DNA of 64,000 bases from Ignavibacteriales bacterium (GTDB taxonomy: Bacteria; Bacteroidota; Ignavibacteria; Ignavibacteriales; Ignavibacteriaceae). The stretch covers positions 62,001 through 126,000 of the forward strand of contig JAGUYG010000040.1 in assembly GCA_020061465.1 (NCBI GenBank). Reading direction: 5' to 3'. Below, piece by piece: positions 33,073 through 41,902 of this stretch. Numbering within the stretch: position 1 is the first letter of the stretch; every line of letters starts with the position of its first letter. Made by a program: the position numbers and the translations under genes. The notes beneath the pieces are model-generated. The model was given only the letters and a program-made list of their open reading frames with translations, was not told the origin of the DNA and did not search any database.

Positions 33073-35757
33073 ATGGTACTCGACCCCCTATGCGGAATGG
33101 AAGTAAAATCACCGTCAAAATACTATATTGATTTGGATGGTAAGAGATATGAATTCTGCTCGGAGAGCTGCCAGAATAAATTTGCTCTTGAACCAAATAA
33201 ATATATTGAAAAGATGAAAAAAATTGAGCCGTCATATAGGACGACAAACTACGGAACAGAAAAGCTTTCTTTACCGATAAACGGACTTCACTGCACTTCC
33301 TGTATAAACACGATTGAAAAAGAAATAAAGAAACTACCAGGCATAAAGTTAGCTCACGTTAATTATGCAACAGAAACTGCACACGTTGAGTTTAAGAGTG
33401 GTGAAACCACAACGGAAGAAATAATCAGAGCAATAAAAAATGCCGGCTATCAAACAGGGCATTCAACCTTGAAGATTGGAATAAGAGGAATGCATTGCGG
33501 GTCGTGTGTAACTAAAATTGAAAAAGAATTAAAGCAAAAAAGCGGTGTTATTTCTGCAAGTGTGGATTTGGGAACCGAATCAGCCATAATAAAGTACATC
33601 CCAGGTTTAATAGATACCAAAGCAATTAAAAATGTTATAGAAAAATTAGATTACCAGGTATTCGAAACTTCTGGTGTAAAAACAGAAGAAAAACCTATCT
33701 CGCCTTCAGGCAAAGAAGAAAAAGTAAAAGAAGAACCTGTTGATGAAAACCAGCTTGCGCGTGAAAAAGAATATAAAACATTGATGAGGAAATTTATATT
33801 TGCAGCAATTCTATCTCTGCCTGTAATTCTTTTCAGTTATCCTGATTTATTGGGCTTGCCTGCACAATTTCAAAAAGGAACCGAACTGTTGACATATATC
33901 TGGTTAGGAATGGCTTTGCTGAGTCTGCCAGTGATGTTCTGGTCGGGTTCTCAGTTTTATACTGGTGCCTGGGCAGCTTTTAAGAATCGTTCAGCAAATA
34001 TGCATACATTAATTGCTACCGGCATTTCAGCAGCGTGGCTCTATTCCACTGTTGCTGTTTTATTCCCGGAAATTTTTCCTTCTGAACAATTAGCCGATGT
34101 CTTTTTTGACGTGGTATTTGTTGTAGTTGCTTTGGTTGTGCTAGGAATGGCATTGGAAATAAGAGCCAAAGGAAAAAGTTCTGAGGCAATAAAAAAATTA
34201 ATCGGACTTCAGGCAAAAACTGCAAGAGTGCAACGTGATGGAAAAGAGCTTGATATTCCTATTGAAGAAGTGGTGCTCGATGATATAATAATTGTAAGAC
34301 CCGGTGAAAAAATTCCTGTTGATGGAATCCTTGTTAATGGTTCTTCTTCAATAGATGAGTCAATGATTACCGGTGAATCAATCCCTGTTGAAAAGCACGA
34401 AGGTGATGAAGTAATTGGAGCAACTATCAATAAAACCGGCTCATTCAAATTTAAAGCTACTAAAGTCGGAAAGGATACAGCTCTTGCGCAAATTATTCAG
34501 ATGGTTGAACAGGCACAAAGTTCAAAAGCTCCTATTCAAAAAATTGTTGATACGGTTTCAGGATATTTTGTTCCTTCAGTTATCATTACAGCTATTCTTT
34601 CATTTGTTATATGGTATGTGTTTGGACCCGCACCGCAGCTTATTTATGCTCTGATTGTTTTTGTTACTGTATTGGTTATTGCGTGCCCTTGTGCACTTGG
34701 ATTAGCAACACCTATTTCATTAATGGTCGGAGTTGGCAAAGGTGCTGAGAATGGAATATTAATTAGAAGCGGCGAAGCATTGGAGACAGCGCAAAAGTTA
34801 AACACAATTATTCTGGACAAAACCGGAACCATAACTGAAGGGAAACCTTCTTTAACAGATGTTCTTACTACAAATGGATTTTCTGAAAATGACGTGCTTA
34901 GCTTAAGTGCAAGTGTAGAAAAATCTTCTGAGCATCCTTTGGCAGAAGCTATTGTGAACGGAGCTAAAAATAAATCTCTCGAATTGTTTGATGCTCAAAA
35001 CTTTAATGCTGTGCCCGGACACGGTGTTGAAGCAAATGTTAATGGAAGAAAAATATTTCTTGGCAACTTAAAGATGATGAAAAAATTCTCAATTGAGCTT
35101 AATACCCTTGAAGAGCAAAGCCGTGAACTTGCTGATGCAGGCAAGACGCCAATGTTTGTTGCAATAGACGGAAAAGCTGCAGGAATAATAGCTGTAGCAG
35201 ATATAATAAAACCTGATTCAAAAGAAGCAATCATACAATTGAAAAAACTTGGGTTGGAAGTAGTAATGATAACCGGAGACAACAGCCGAACAGCAAATGC
35301 TATTGCTAAACAAGTGGGCATTGATAGAGTACTTTCAGAAGTTCTTCCTGAAGATAAAGCATTTAATGTTCAGAAGCTTCAGAATGAAGGAAAGAAAGTT
35401 GCAATGGTTGGCGATGGAATAAATGATGCTCCTGCTTTAGCACAAGCTGATATTGGTTTGGCGATCGGAACCGGAACAGATGTAGCAATTGAAGCTTCTG
35501 ACATTACTTTAATAAAAGGAAGTCTTAAAGGAGTTGTGCTTGCTATTCAGCTTTCAAAAGCTACAATGAAAAATATAAAAGAAAATCTATTCGGCGCTTT
35601 TTTTTACAACGGACTCGGAATACCAATTGCAGCCGGATTGCTTTATCCGTTCTTCGGAATATTACTTTCACCACTAATTGCCGGTGCTGCAATGGCATTC
35701 AGTTCTGTAACAGTTGTAACCAATGCGAATCGTTTGAGAAGATTTAAAGCGAAATAA
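33073..35757 (+). CDS. copA: Copper-type P1B ATPase with YHS and two HMA domains
   Basis: An 894-aa inner-membrane exporter of soft metal ions, most likely Cu(I). The N-terminus is a YHS/TRASH domain ([23 protein letters not shown]), then two HMA domains (GLHCTSC, GMHCGSC). Eight helices are expected. Catalytic motifs are TGES in the actuator domain, the transport-site CPC in [13 protein letters not shown], the phosphorylated Asp in DKTGT, and the HP motif in [22 protein letters not shown] closes the P-domain. The N-terminal YHS extension is not found in E. coli CopA. It follows the Met-rich protein in one operon. Confidence 0.92.
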   Translation: MVLDPLCGMEVKSPSKYYIDLDGKRYEFCSESCQNKFALEPNKYIEKMKKIEPSYRTTNYGTEKLSLPINGLHCTSCINTIEKEIKKLPGIKLAHVNYATETAHVEFKSGETTTEEIIRAIKNAGYQTGHSTLKIGIRGMHCGSCVTKIEKELKQKSGVISASVDLGTESAIIKYIPGLIDTKAIKNVIEKLDYQVFETSGVKTEEKPISPSGKEEKVKEEPVDENQLAREKEYKTLMRKFIFAAILSLPVILFSYPDLLGLPAQFQKGTELLTYIWLGMALLSLPVMFWSGSQFYTGAWAAFKNRSANMHTLIATGISAAWLYSTVAVLFPEIFPSEQLADVFFDVVFVVVALVVLGMALEIRAKGKSSEAIKKLIGLQAKTARVQRDGKELDIPIEEVVLDDIIIVRPGEKIPVDGILVNGSSSIDESMITGESIPVEKHEGDEVIGATINKTGSFKFKATKVGKDTALAQIIQMVEQAQSSKAPIQKIVDTVSGYFVPSVIITAILSFVIWYVFGPAPQLIYALIVFVTVLVIACPCALGLATPISLMVGVGKGAENGILIRSGEALETAQKLNTIILDKTGTITEGKPSLTDVLTTNGFSENDVLSLSASVEKSSEHPLAEAIVNGAKNKSLELFDAQNFNAVPGHGVEANVNGRKIFLGNLKMMKKFSIELNTLEEQSRELADAGKTPMFVAIDGKAAGIIAVADIIKPDSKEAIIQLKKLGLEVVMITGDNSRTANAIAKQVGIDRVLSEVLPEDKAFNVQKLQNEGKKVAMVGDGINDAPALAQADIGLAIGTGTDVAIEASDITLIKGSLKGVVLAIQLSKATMKNIKENLFGAFFYNGLGIPIAAGLLYPFFGILLSPLIAGAAMAFSSVTVVTNANRLRRFKAK

Positions 35758-35760
35758 ATT

Positions 35761-35893
35761 ATGAAATCCCAAATAACAAATTTCAAATAAATACTAAAAT
35801 CGAAACCACATTGCTCACACAGTTTGAAATTTGACTTATTGGAATTTGATATTTGTTTGCTATTTGGTGCTTGTAGTTTGGAATTTAATTGGT
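35761..35893. repeat. Long AT-rich imperfect palindrome, copy 2
   Basis: The left arm (cccaaataacaaatttcaaa) and right arm (tttgatatttgtttgctatt and ggtgcttgtagtttggaatt) are roughly complementary. This ~130-bp element resembles 28368-28496. It fills the gap between the ATPase and the cupredoxin-like gene. Confidence 0.55.
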
Positions 35894-35910
35894 AAAAAGG
35901 AGATTATAAA

Positions 35911-36288
35911 ATGGCACTAGATCAAATATTAGTAATTGTTGGAGGACTCACATTATCAACATTGGTTGCCTGGTATTTCTGGTTTTCGGAAAAGAAAGCA
36001 GTAAAAGTTGAAGCTGCTGATGGTGGAATTCAGGAAGCGGTAATTAAAGTAAAAGGCGGCTATACACCTGATGTTTTGATATTCGAATCTGGAAAACCAA
36101 TTAAACTGAATTTTATTAGAGAGGAAACTGCTGCCTGTACAGAACAAGTTGTGTTTCCCGATTTTCAAAAGCAGGCAACTTTAACACCATATAAAACAAT
36201 TCCTGTTGAATTGAAAATTGATAAACCGGGTGAATACGGTTTTCAATGCGGAATGGGAATGGTAAAAGGGAAATTAATTGTACAGTAA
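35911..36288 (+). CDS. Membrane-anchored cupredoxin-like protein
   Basis: A 125-aa protein with an N-terminal helix (ILVIVGGLTLSTLVAWYFWF) and a cupredoxin_1-type domain. The metal ligands are not the classical set: EETAACTEQVVFPDF supplies a Cys, and the end EYGFQCGMGMVKGKL supplies Cys and Met. This pattern is common in proteins next to CopA in environmental bacteria. It probably binds copper on the outer face of the inner membrane and hands it over to the ATPase or another carrier. Ribosome site AAAGGAG. Confidence 0.75.
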   Translation: MALDQILVIVGGLTLSTLVAWYFWFSEKKAVKVEAADGGIQEAVIKVKGGYTPDVLIFESGKPIKLNFIREETAACTEQVVFPDFQKQATLTPYKTIPVELKIDKPGEYGFQCGMGMVKGKLIVQ

Positions 36289-36337
36289 ATTCCATTAACC
36301 ATATACTTCCCTTAGTCTGCAGGAAGGAGATGATAAA

Positions 36338-36751
36338 ATGAATCAGGAAAATTTTATGCGTGATGTAGTTTGTGGAATGTATTTAATAACTACTGCAGGA
36401 TGTAAGGTCAGCGAAGTTAATGGGAAAAAATATTATTTCTGCTGTAATACCTGTAAAGCAGAATTTGATAATCATACGGATAGATATGTTGATAATGTTG
36501 TGGTAAAAAACAAAGGGATAATAATACCTAATGAAATCGAGTGGGAAAGAGATCCTGTGTGCGGTGAAAGAATTAATATAAATAAAGCGAAAGGAATGAG
36601 TTTATATAAAGATGCCAGATACTATTTTTGCTGTACAATTTGCAAAAAATCCTTTGATGCTAACCCAACAGCTTACGCAGATAAGAATGAAGGATATTAC
36701 GACCCGAAAAATCAAAATGATTTCTTAGATGGAAGATTTAGAATACTTTAA
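36338..36751 (+). CDS. Protein with two YHS/TRASH domains
   Basis: A 137-aa cytoplasmic protein of two tandem YHS units: RDVVCGMYLI...KKYYFCCNTCKAEF and RDPVCGERIN...RYYFCCTICKKSF. Each has the Cys of the first motif and the CCxxC of the second. It is probably a metal chaperone or sensor linked to the ATPase. The leader (GGAGATGATAAAATG) repeats that of the Rieske and His-rich genes at 27.7 and 28.2 kb. It ends 16 bp before the next gene. Confidence 0.78.
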   Translation: MNQENFMRDVVCGMYLITTAGCKVSEVNGKKYYFCCNTCKAEFDNHTDRYVDNVVVKNKGIIIPNEIEWERDPVCGERININKAKGMSLYKDARYYFCCTICKKSFDANPTAYADKNEGYYDPKNQNDFLDGRFRIL

Positions 36752-36767
36752 ATAGCAGGCAGCTAAA

Positions 36768-37433
36768 ATGGTTTCCCCTAATGTTAAGGGTACAGTTATA
36801 AGTTTCGACGAAATAATTAAACTTGTAAAAAAATCAAATTTTTATAATTTGGAAGAAAGTTTTGTGATTAACAATTCTCTTTTAAGGGAAATAAATCTTA
36901 AAAACATAGACCTACCATTTAGATTAAAGTGTTTTACTAACAAAAACGGAATTATGGCATTAGAAGAATTGTTAAATACTAAACTTCATAAAATATTAAA
37001 ATGCAGAAATATCGGCATAAAGACAATTAATGAAACCCAAAAAATAATTATAGATTATTTATATAGGATCGAGGATTGTTTAAAAAAGATAGAACCGAGT
37101 GAATATAAGGCAGTAACCTATGACTCCGATAATATTATTGTTAAATATTTTCCACTGCTAAAAGGTACCTTTAAAACTACCAGATTAAATTACAATTTTA
37201 TTTATAAAGATTTATCCTGTGTTAATGTTCCTAAAAGAATTGAAGAGTATATTAGAAAAAGGAAGGAAATCAAAATCATAAATGATCTATTAAACATTAA
37301 TTATGACGAACTCAAAAAAGAACAAAATATCGGGCGTAAAACAATTTGGAAGTTACAAATCACTTTAATTGATTTTTTATGTTTAGAGAAAGTTATTTTC
37401 CTAACACAGGGGAAAATAAAATATAAAAAGTAA
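36768..37433 (+). CDS. Protein with two RNA polymerase alpha-CTD-like modules
   Basis: A 221-aa basic soluble protein. Two parts resemble the helix-hairpin-helix C-terminal domain of the RNA polymerase alpha subunit: residues ~45-105 (LEELLNTKLHKILKCRNIGI) and ~155-205 (INDLLNINYDELKKEQNIGR followed by KTIWKLQ), both with the L-x-x-R-NIG-x-K core. There is no alpha N-terminal domain. It may bind DNA (as alpha-CTD binds UP elements) or a regulator. Its codon and base use are very AT-rich. A decayed copy follows. The family call is by motif only. Confidence 0.55.
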   Translation: MVSPNVKGTVISFDEIIKLVKKSNFYNLEESFVINNSLLREINLKNIDLPFRLKCFTNKNGIMALEELLNTKLHKILKCRNIGIKTINETQKIIIDYLYRIEDCLKKIEPSEYKAVTYDSDNIIVKYFPLLKGTFKTTRLNYNFIYKDLSCVNVPKRIEEYIRKRKEIKIINDLLNINYDELKKEQNIGRKTIWKLQITLIDFLCLEKVIFLTQGKIKYKK

Positions 37434-37835
37434 GTATTGTTGACCTGATGTAAAATTTATTAAAGTATTGTTCAGTATTATACTGCTGTCCAAAAGAAAT
37501 TTAAAGCAGATGGAAAAGTTTAATAATTATCTTTTTAAACATGATTCTTGTTAATTATATTTTCTTCCCAGCTAAAAAATTCCACTTATCTGTTCTTTAT
37601 AGAGAAAACCACCAGCGGCTTAAGTAAAAAATTTAATCATTTCATTAAAAGTATCCTAGCAAACAGATTCATTTTTGAGAAAGATATTAGATTTAATAAG
37701 CTCCATCAGTTTAGAGGTATTTCTTTAAAATTTTTTGAAATAAATGAAGTTATTTTTGTAACCCAAGTATGATATATTGATAAAATTTGCTTTTTTATTG
37801 AATAAAAAATATATTTGGTGCTCGTTTATAAAACC
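37434..37835. other. AT-rich spacer at the island/housekeeping boundary
   Basis: It holds the decayed alpha-CTD-like copy (separate entry) and the likely promoter of tRNA-Tyr; TTGCTT (near 37788) and an AT-rich -10 are possible but unconvincing. No integrase gene and no repeat of the tRNA 3' end were seen here. Confidence 0.4.
37545..37772 (+). pseudogene. Decayed copy of the alpha-CTD-like protein
   Basis: A frame ending FNKLHQFRGISLKFFEINEV and IFVTQ resembles the C-terminal module of the preceding gene (ELKKEQNIGRKTIWKLQ ... KVIFLTQ) and keeps the alpha-CTD-like RGIS-x-K core. Upstream, in another frame, VNYIFFPAKKFHLSV resembles its middle part. There is no ribosome site, and a frameshift separates the parts. 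It looks like a duplicated gene that has decayed. Confidence 0.4.
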
Positions 37836-37919
37836 GGGCGGACGCCGGAGTTGGAGAGCCGGGGCGGACTGTAAATCCGTTGGCGGAAGCCTTTGGGGGT
37901 TCGAATCCCTCGCCGCCCA
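37836..37919 (+). tRNA. tRNA-Tyr (GTA)
   Basis: An 84-nt class II tRNA. Acceptor GGGCGG pairs with CCGCCC; D-stem CCGG/CCGG; anticodon arm GGACTGTAAATCC gives GTA; a long variable arm follows; T-arm GGGGG-TTCGAAT-CCCTC. CCA is not encoded. It is the first gene of the housekeeping part. Confidence 0.95.
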
Positions 37920-37941
37920 CAATATATGAAATTATGAGGAT

Positions 37942-37986
37942 ATAAGGGAATAAATATTTAGATTTTTTTAATTCCCTTATTTTTTT
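37942..37986 (+). terminator. Rho-independent terminator after tRNA-Tyr
   Basis: A perfect 10-bp stem ATAAGGGAAT/ATTCCCTTAT with a 19-nt loop is followed by six T. It separates tRNA-Tyr from the tRNA-Thr group. Confidence 0.8.
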
Positions 37987-38157
37987 GCGCTTTTTCTCAT
38001 TTTTTTAGTTCATTTGAAATTTTATCTTTCCACTCCAGTCAAGGTGCGAGTTCTTATAAAATATTGAAAAATTAAAACTCACGTAGCCCGGTTAGCATAG
38101 TGTTCTAATAAAATCGAGAACATTATTGGAAAGAAGGAATAAGTGAGTTGACAAATT

Positions 38158-38230
38158 GCTGACGTAGCTCAGTTGGTAGAGCACATCCTTGGTAAGGATG
38201 AGGTCACCGGTTCAATCCCGGTCGTCAGCT
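38158..38230 (+). tRNA. tRNA-Thr (GGT)
   Basis: A 73-nt tRNA. Acceptor GCTGACG/CGTCAGC; anticodon arm CATCCTTGGTAAGGATG gives GGT; T-arm CCGG-TTCAATC-CCGG. CCA is not encoded. Confidence 0.95.
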
Positions 38231-38305
38231 CTGAAGTAGCCTAAGAATTAAGGGTTCACAGCCGATTCGAGTAATATGAATTAAGAAGTGTAAACTGAAA
38301 AAATT

Positions 38306-38379
38306 GCGGGAGTAACTCAGTTGGCTAGAGTCACAGCCTTCCAAGCTGTTGGTCGCGGGTTCGAGTCCCGTCTCCCGCT
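38306..38379 (+). tRNA. tRNA-Gly (TCC)
   Basis: A 74-nt tRNA. Acceptor GCGGGAG/CTCCCGC; anticodon arm CAGCCTTCCAAGCTG gives TCC; T-arm GCGGG-TTCGAGT-CCCGT. In many bacteria a tuf gene follows this tRNA; here the next ~185 bp are non-coding. Confidence 0.95.
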
Positions 38380-38563
38380 CAAAAGCAGGTTCTAATGTTT
38401 TATGAAGAAGAAAGAATGTTCAAGATTCGTTAACCACCACCGGAAGGAATTTGAAAATTCACTTATTCGGAGTGTGCTATCGATTCAACAAAATAGTTAT
38501 TCCGAAATAACGACGCTGAACATTAATAAAAATAGGTTTATAAATTAAAAATTTAATAATACA

Positions 38564-38713
38564 ATGAGAGAAATAATCACATTAGAATGTACGGTGTGTA
38601 AAAGAAGAAATTATACAACCACAAAGAATAAAAGACTCCATCCGAACAGAGTTGAATTCAAAAAATACTGTCGATGGGATAGAAAACACACTATTCATAA
38701 AGAAACAAAATAA
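38564..38713 (+). CDS. rpmG: 50S ribosomal protein bL33
   Basis: A 49-aa ribosomal protein. [19 protein letters not shown] is the usual start. The first Cys pair (CTVC) is present, but the second is reduced to one Cys ([12 protein letters not shown] instead of CxxC), so the zinc site is incomplete. It is placed between tRNA-Gly and tRNA-Trp, as in many bacteria. Confidence 0.92.
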   Translation: MREIITLECTVCKRRNYTTTKNKRLHPNRVEFKKYCRWDRKHTIHKETK

Positions 38714-38721
38714 TTAACTAT

Positions 38722-38795
38722 ACGTCAGTAGCTCAATTGGCTAGAGCAGCGGTCTCCAAAACCGCAGGTTGGGGGTTCGAGTCCCTCCTGACGTG
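38722..38795 (+). tRNA. tRNA-Trp (CCA)
   Basis: A 74-nt tRNA. Acceptor ACGTCAG/CTGACGT; anticodon arm CGGTCTCCAAAACCG gives CCA; T-arm GGGGG-TTCGAGT-CCCTC. It lies 22 bp before secE, the conserved arrangement. Confidence 0.95.
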
Positions 38796-38817
38796 CAACT
38801 AAAGAAAATCGAATATT

Positions 38818-39000
38818 ATGAAAGAGAAAATTATAGGTTTCTTTGATGATGTCGTCAAAGAAATGAAAAAGGTTACTTGGCCTACAAAAGAGGAACTAAA
38901 AGAATCTACTATGATAGTAATAGTGGTTTGTTTAATTATTGCCGCATTTACATACGTGATTGATATGGCAATTACGCAAATATTTAAAGGAATATTTTAA
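38818..39000 (+). CDS. secE: Preprotein translocase subunit SecE
   Basis: A 60-aa single-helix form of SecE. The amphipathic segment FDDVVKEMKKVTWPTKEEL is the family signature, followed by one membrane helix (~33-52). It stabilises SecY in the SecYEG channel. It ends 3 bp before nusG, as is nearly universal. Confidence 0.95.
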   Translation: MKEKIIGFFDDVVKEMKKVTWPTKEELKESTMIVIVVCLIIAAFTYVIDMAITQIFKGIF

Positions 39001-39003
39001 TAG

Positions 39004-39549
39004 ATGACTGATGTCGATTCGAAATGGTTCGTGGTAAGAACTTTTTCCGGACACGAAAATAAAGTTAAAAGCTTGTTGGAAGCAGAACTTAGCGATAATG
39101 AAACTTTACGAGCTAAAATTCACGAAGTGCTTGTTCCGATGGAAAAAGTATTTGAAGTTAAGGACGGGAAGAAAAAAAGCAAAACAAAAAATTTCTTTCC
39201 CGGCTATATTCTCATTCAAGCCGACCTTGATAACCAGGTTAAAGAATTTATATTGAGTACTCCCTCGGTAATGGGTTTTCTAGGAACCAGAAATAATCCA
39301 AATCCCCTTCAGCCCGAAGAAGTAAGACGAATCGTAGGAAGAATTACGCAAGACGAAAGCGGTGAGAGAATGGAAACGATTTTCAGAAGCGGGGATTTGG
39401 TTAAGATTATTGACGGTCCATTCAATAATTTCAGCGGAACTGTTCAGGAGGTTAACGAAGAAAAAATGAAAATTAAGGTAATGGTTTCAATCTTCGGGAG
39501 AAAGACTCCTGTGGAAATCGATTTTGTTCAAGCAGAATTGGAAAAATAA
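39004..39549 (+). CDS. nusG: Transcription antitermination factor NusG
   Basis: A 181-aa two-domain factor that binds RNA polymerase and couples transcription with Rho or ribosomes. The NGN domain (KWFVVRTFSGHENKVKSLLE) and the KOW domain (FRSGDLVKIIDGPFNNFSGT) are both complete. It is joined to secE. Confidence 0.96.
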   Translation: MTDVDSKWFVVRTFSGHENKVKSLLEAELSDNETLRAKIHEVLVPMEKVFEVKDGKKKSKTKNFFPGYILIQADLDNQVKEFILSTPSVMGFLGTRNNPNPLQPEEVRRIVGRITQDESGERMETIFRSGDLVKIIDGPFNNFSGTVQEVNEEKMKIKVMVSIFGRKTPVEIDFVQAELEK

Positions 39550-39574
39550 TCAAGTATTTATAATAGGGTAAAAA

Positions 39575-40000
39575 ATGGCTAAGAAAATAACCGGGTATAT
39601 CAAATTACAAATACCGGCAGGTAAAGCTAATCCTTCACCACCGGTAGGTCCTGCCCTCGGTCAAAAGGGGGTAAACATTATGGAATTCTGTAAACAGTTT
39701 AACGCAAAAACTGCCGATAAAGACGGTCTGATAATTCCAGTAGTAATAACAGTATTTTCTGACAAATCCTTTACCTTTATTACTAAAACCCCTCCAGCTG
39801 CTGTGCTGCTTAAAAGAGCTGCTAAAATCGAGAAAGGTTCACCCGAGCCTAACCGCGCAAAGGTGGGTAAGGTTACTAAAGAGCAAGTTAAAGAAATTGC
39901 TCAAATTAAAATACCAGACTTAAATGCCTACGATATTGATCATGCGATGAGCTTGGTTGCCGGAACTGCCAGAAGCATGGGCATTAATGTAGAGGATTAA
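39575..40000 (+). CDS. rplK: 50S ribosomal protein uL11
   Basis: A 141-aa protein of the GTPase-associated centre. [19 protein letters not shown] and the C-terminal RNA-binding [20 protein letters not shown] are intact. It is the first gene of the L11-L1-L10-L12 group. Confidence 0.97.
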   Translation: MAKKITGYIKLQIPAGKANPSPPVGPALGQKGVNIMEFCKQFNAKTADKDGLIIPVVITVFSDKSFTFITKTPPAAVLLKRAAKIEKGSPEPNRAKVGKVTKEQVKEIAQIKIPDLNAYDIDHAMSLVAGTARSMGINVED

Positions 40001-40038
40001 TTTCTTAAGTTATCATTTTATTTATAATTGGTGAACAA

Positions 40039-40734
40039 ATGCAAAAGACTAAAAGAAGTAAAAGTATTCTCGAATCAACTGACAGAATTAAAGAATATTC
40101 GCTTTCGGATGCAATTAAGATTTTGAAGGATAATTCAAAAGTAAAGTTTGTTGAATCCTTAGACTGTGCTATCCGGCTCGGAGTTGATCCCAGACATGCT
40201 GATCAAATGGTTCGCGGAACTGTTTCACTTCCTAACGGTACCGGCAAACAGGTTCGGGTGCTTGTTATCGCCAAAGGCTCTAAAGTTCAAGAAGCATTAG
40301 ATGCAGGCGCAGATTATGCAGGTTCTGAAGAGTATCTTGATAAGATTAAGGAAGGGTGGACAGACGTAGATGTTATTATAGCTTCACCCGATTCTATGTC
40401 GGAACTTGGTAAGTTAGGCAAGATTTTAGGGCCCAAAGGATTAATGCCAAATCCTAAAAGCGGAACGGTTACCCCTGATGTGACAAAAGCAGTAAAGGAA
40501 GTGAAAGCAGGAAAAATTGAATTCCGAGTTGATAAAGCCGGGATAGTACACACTTCTTTAGGTAAATTAAATTTTGAAACCGATAAATTAGTTGAAAATG
40601 CCCGGGCATTTCTGAATACCATAGTAAAATTGAAACCTGCATCGGCAAAGGGACAATATGTAAAAAGTCTCTATTTATCAACTACGATGGGACCCGGATT
40701 AAGAATTTTAAAAGAGGAACTGTCCTCTAATTAA
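40039..40734 (+). CDS. rplA: 50S ribosomal protein uL1
   Basis: A 231-aa L1-stalk protein. [19 protein letters not shown] is the diagnostic segment. It also autoregulates the L11-L1 mRNA in other bacteria. The length is normal. Confidence 0.97.
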   Translation: MQKTKRSKSILESTDRIKEYSLSDAIKILKDNSKVKFVESLDCAIRLGVDPRHADQMVRGTVSLPNGTGKQVRVLVIAKGSKVQEALDAGADYAGSEEYLDKIKEGWTDVDVIIASPDSMSELGKLGKILGPKGLMPNPKSGTVTPDVTKAVKEVKAGKIEFRVDKAGIVHTSLGKLNFETDKLVENARAFLNTIVKLKPASAKGQYVKSLYLSTTMGPGLRILKEELSSN

Positions 40735-40799
40735 AAAGTTTACGCACTCAATAAAATGCTTCTAAGTGACACGATTAATCAATCTGCTATGGGAGAAAA

Positions 40800-41324
40800 A
40801 TGAAGAGGAATGAAAAATCTGATATCGTTTCTTACGTTAAGGAAATGATCCAGGATTCATCCGCCGTTTATCTTACCGATTACTCCGGAATAACAGTTGC
40901 GGAGATAGATCAAGTTCGCAACGACTTCAGGAGAGAGGGTGTTAAATATAAAGTATTTAAGAACACCTTATTTAAAAGAGCTCTTCAGGAAACCGGGAAG
41001 TTTGATAAATTAGCGGATCATCTGGTTGGAATGACCGGTTATGTTTTTGCTTCATCGCAAAATCCGGTAGCTCCGGCTAAAATTATCAAAAAGTATTTTG
41101 ATAATACGCAAAAATTAAGTTTAAAAGCTTGTTATATTGAAAGTCAATATTTCGACGGAAGCAAGCTCAATGAATTGGCAACACTTCCTTCAAAACAGGA
41201 AATTATAGCAGGAATTTTGAGTAGTCTAAATTCCCCGATCTCCGGTGTTGTAGGTACCGTGAATGCGGTTATGAGAGATCTAGTCAGCGTAGTTGATCAG
41301 ATATCTAAAAGAGAAGCCGCATAA
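40800..41324 (+). CDS. rplJ: 50S ribosomal protein uL10
   Basis: A 174-aa stalk-base protein. An N-terminal rRNA-binding part (SSAVYLTDYSGITVAEIDQV, FKNTLFKRAL) is followed by the C-terminal helix that anchors L12 dimers. The 65-bp gap before it is the usual site of L10 autogenous control, but I saw no definite structure. Confidence 0.95.
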   Translation: MKRNEKSDIVSYVKEMIQDSSAVYLTDYSGITVAEIDQVRNDFRREGVKYKVFKNTLFKRALQETGKFDKLADHLVGMTGYVFASSQNPVAPAKIIKKYFDNTQKLSLKACYIESQYFDGSKLNELATLPSKQEIIAGILSSLNSPISGVVGTVNAVMRDLVSVVDQISKREAA

Positions 41325-41365
41325 TTAAAATTTAACGTGAAAAAAATATATTAGGAGAATATAAA

Positions 41366-41749
41366 ATGTCAGAAAAAATTGCTGAAATAGTAGAAAAAAT
41401 TAAAGGATTATCACTATTAGAAGCCTCTGAACTAAAGAAGGCATTAGAACAAGAATTTGGTGTAACAGCAGCAGCACCGGTAGTGATGGCTGGTGGTGTC
41501 GTTGCCGCAGGTGGTGATGCCACACCTGTTGAAGAGCAAACCGAATTCGACGTGATACTTAAATCTACCGGCGATAAAAAAATCAACGTAATAAAAGTAG
41601 TAAGAGCGCATACAGGTTTGGGTCTTAAAGAAGCAAAAGACTTAGTGGACTCTGCCCCAAAAACGGTTAAAGAAGCTGTTTCAAAAGAAGAAGCCGAAAA
41701 ACTCAAAAAAGAATTCGAAGAAGCCGGCGCTACCGTCGAAATAAAATAA
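41366..41749 (+). CDS. rplL: 50S ribosomal protein bL12
   Basis: A 127-aa stalk protein. An N-terminal dimer domain, an Ala/Gly/Val hinge ([17 protein letters not shown]), and a C-terminal factor-binding domain ([18 protein letters not shown], here [18 protein letters not shown]) are present. The ribosome site is AGGAG. Confidence 0.96.
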   Translation: MSEKIAEIVEKIKGLSLLEASELKKALEQEFGVTAAAPVVMAGGVVAAGGDATPVEEQTEFDVILKSTGDKKINVIKVVRAHTGLGLKEAKDLVDSAPKTVKEAVSKEEAEKLKKEFEEAGATVEIK

Positions 41750-41796
41750 AAAAAGTGCACTCAAATATCGAATAGAATGTAATTTTATCAAAAATT

Positions 41797-41822
41797 GATA
41801 AGGCGGTGAAAACCGTCTTATC
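41797..41822 (+). terminator. Attenuator hairpin between rplL and rpoB
   Basis: An 11-bp stem GATAAGGCGGT/ACCGTCTTATC (one G.T pair) with a GAAA tetraloop is followed by GTTTTC. The rplL-rpoB gap holds a partial terminator in many bacteria, setting the ratio of ribosomal protein to polymerase. Confidence 0.7.
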
Positions 41823-41902
41823 GTTTTCGTATTTATTGATGTGGATGTACCAGTTTTGTATAGAATAGTTTGATTAAAAGTTTAATAATTGGAGGTTTAA
41901 AA

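Noticed and set aside
37836..37919. Attachment site at the tRNA-Tyr 3' end
   Set aside because: I found no second copy of the T-arm/acceptor sequence and no integrase in the window.
38380..38563. Missing tuf gene between tRNA-Gly and rpmG as a deletion scar
   Set aside because: tuf is intact after fusA, and nothing in this gap resembles tuf sequence; absence here is not informative on its own.
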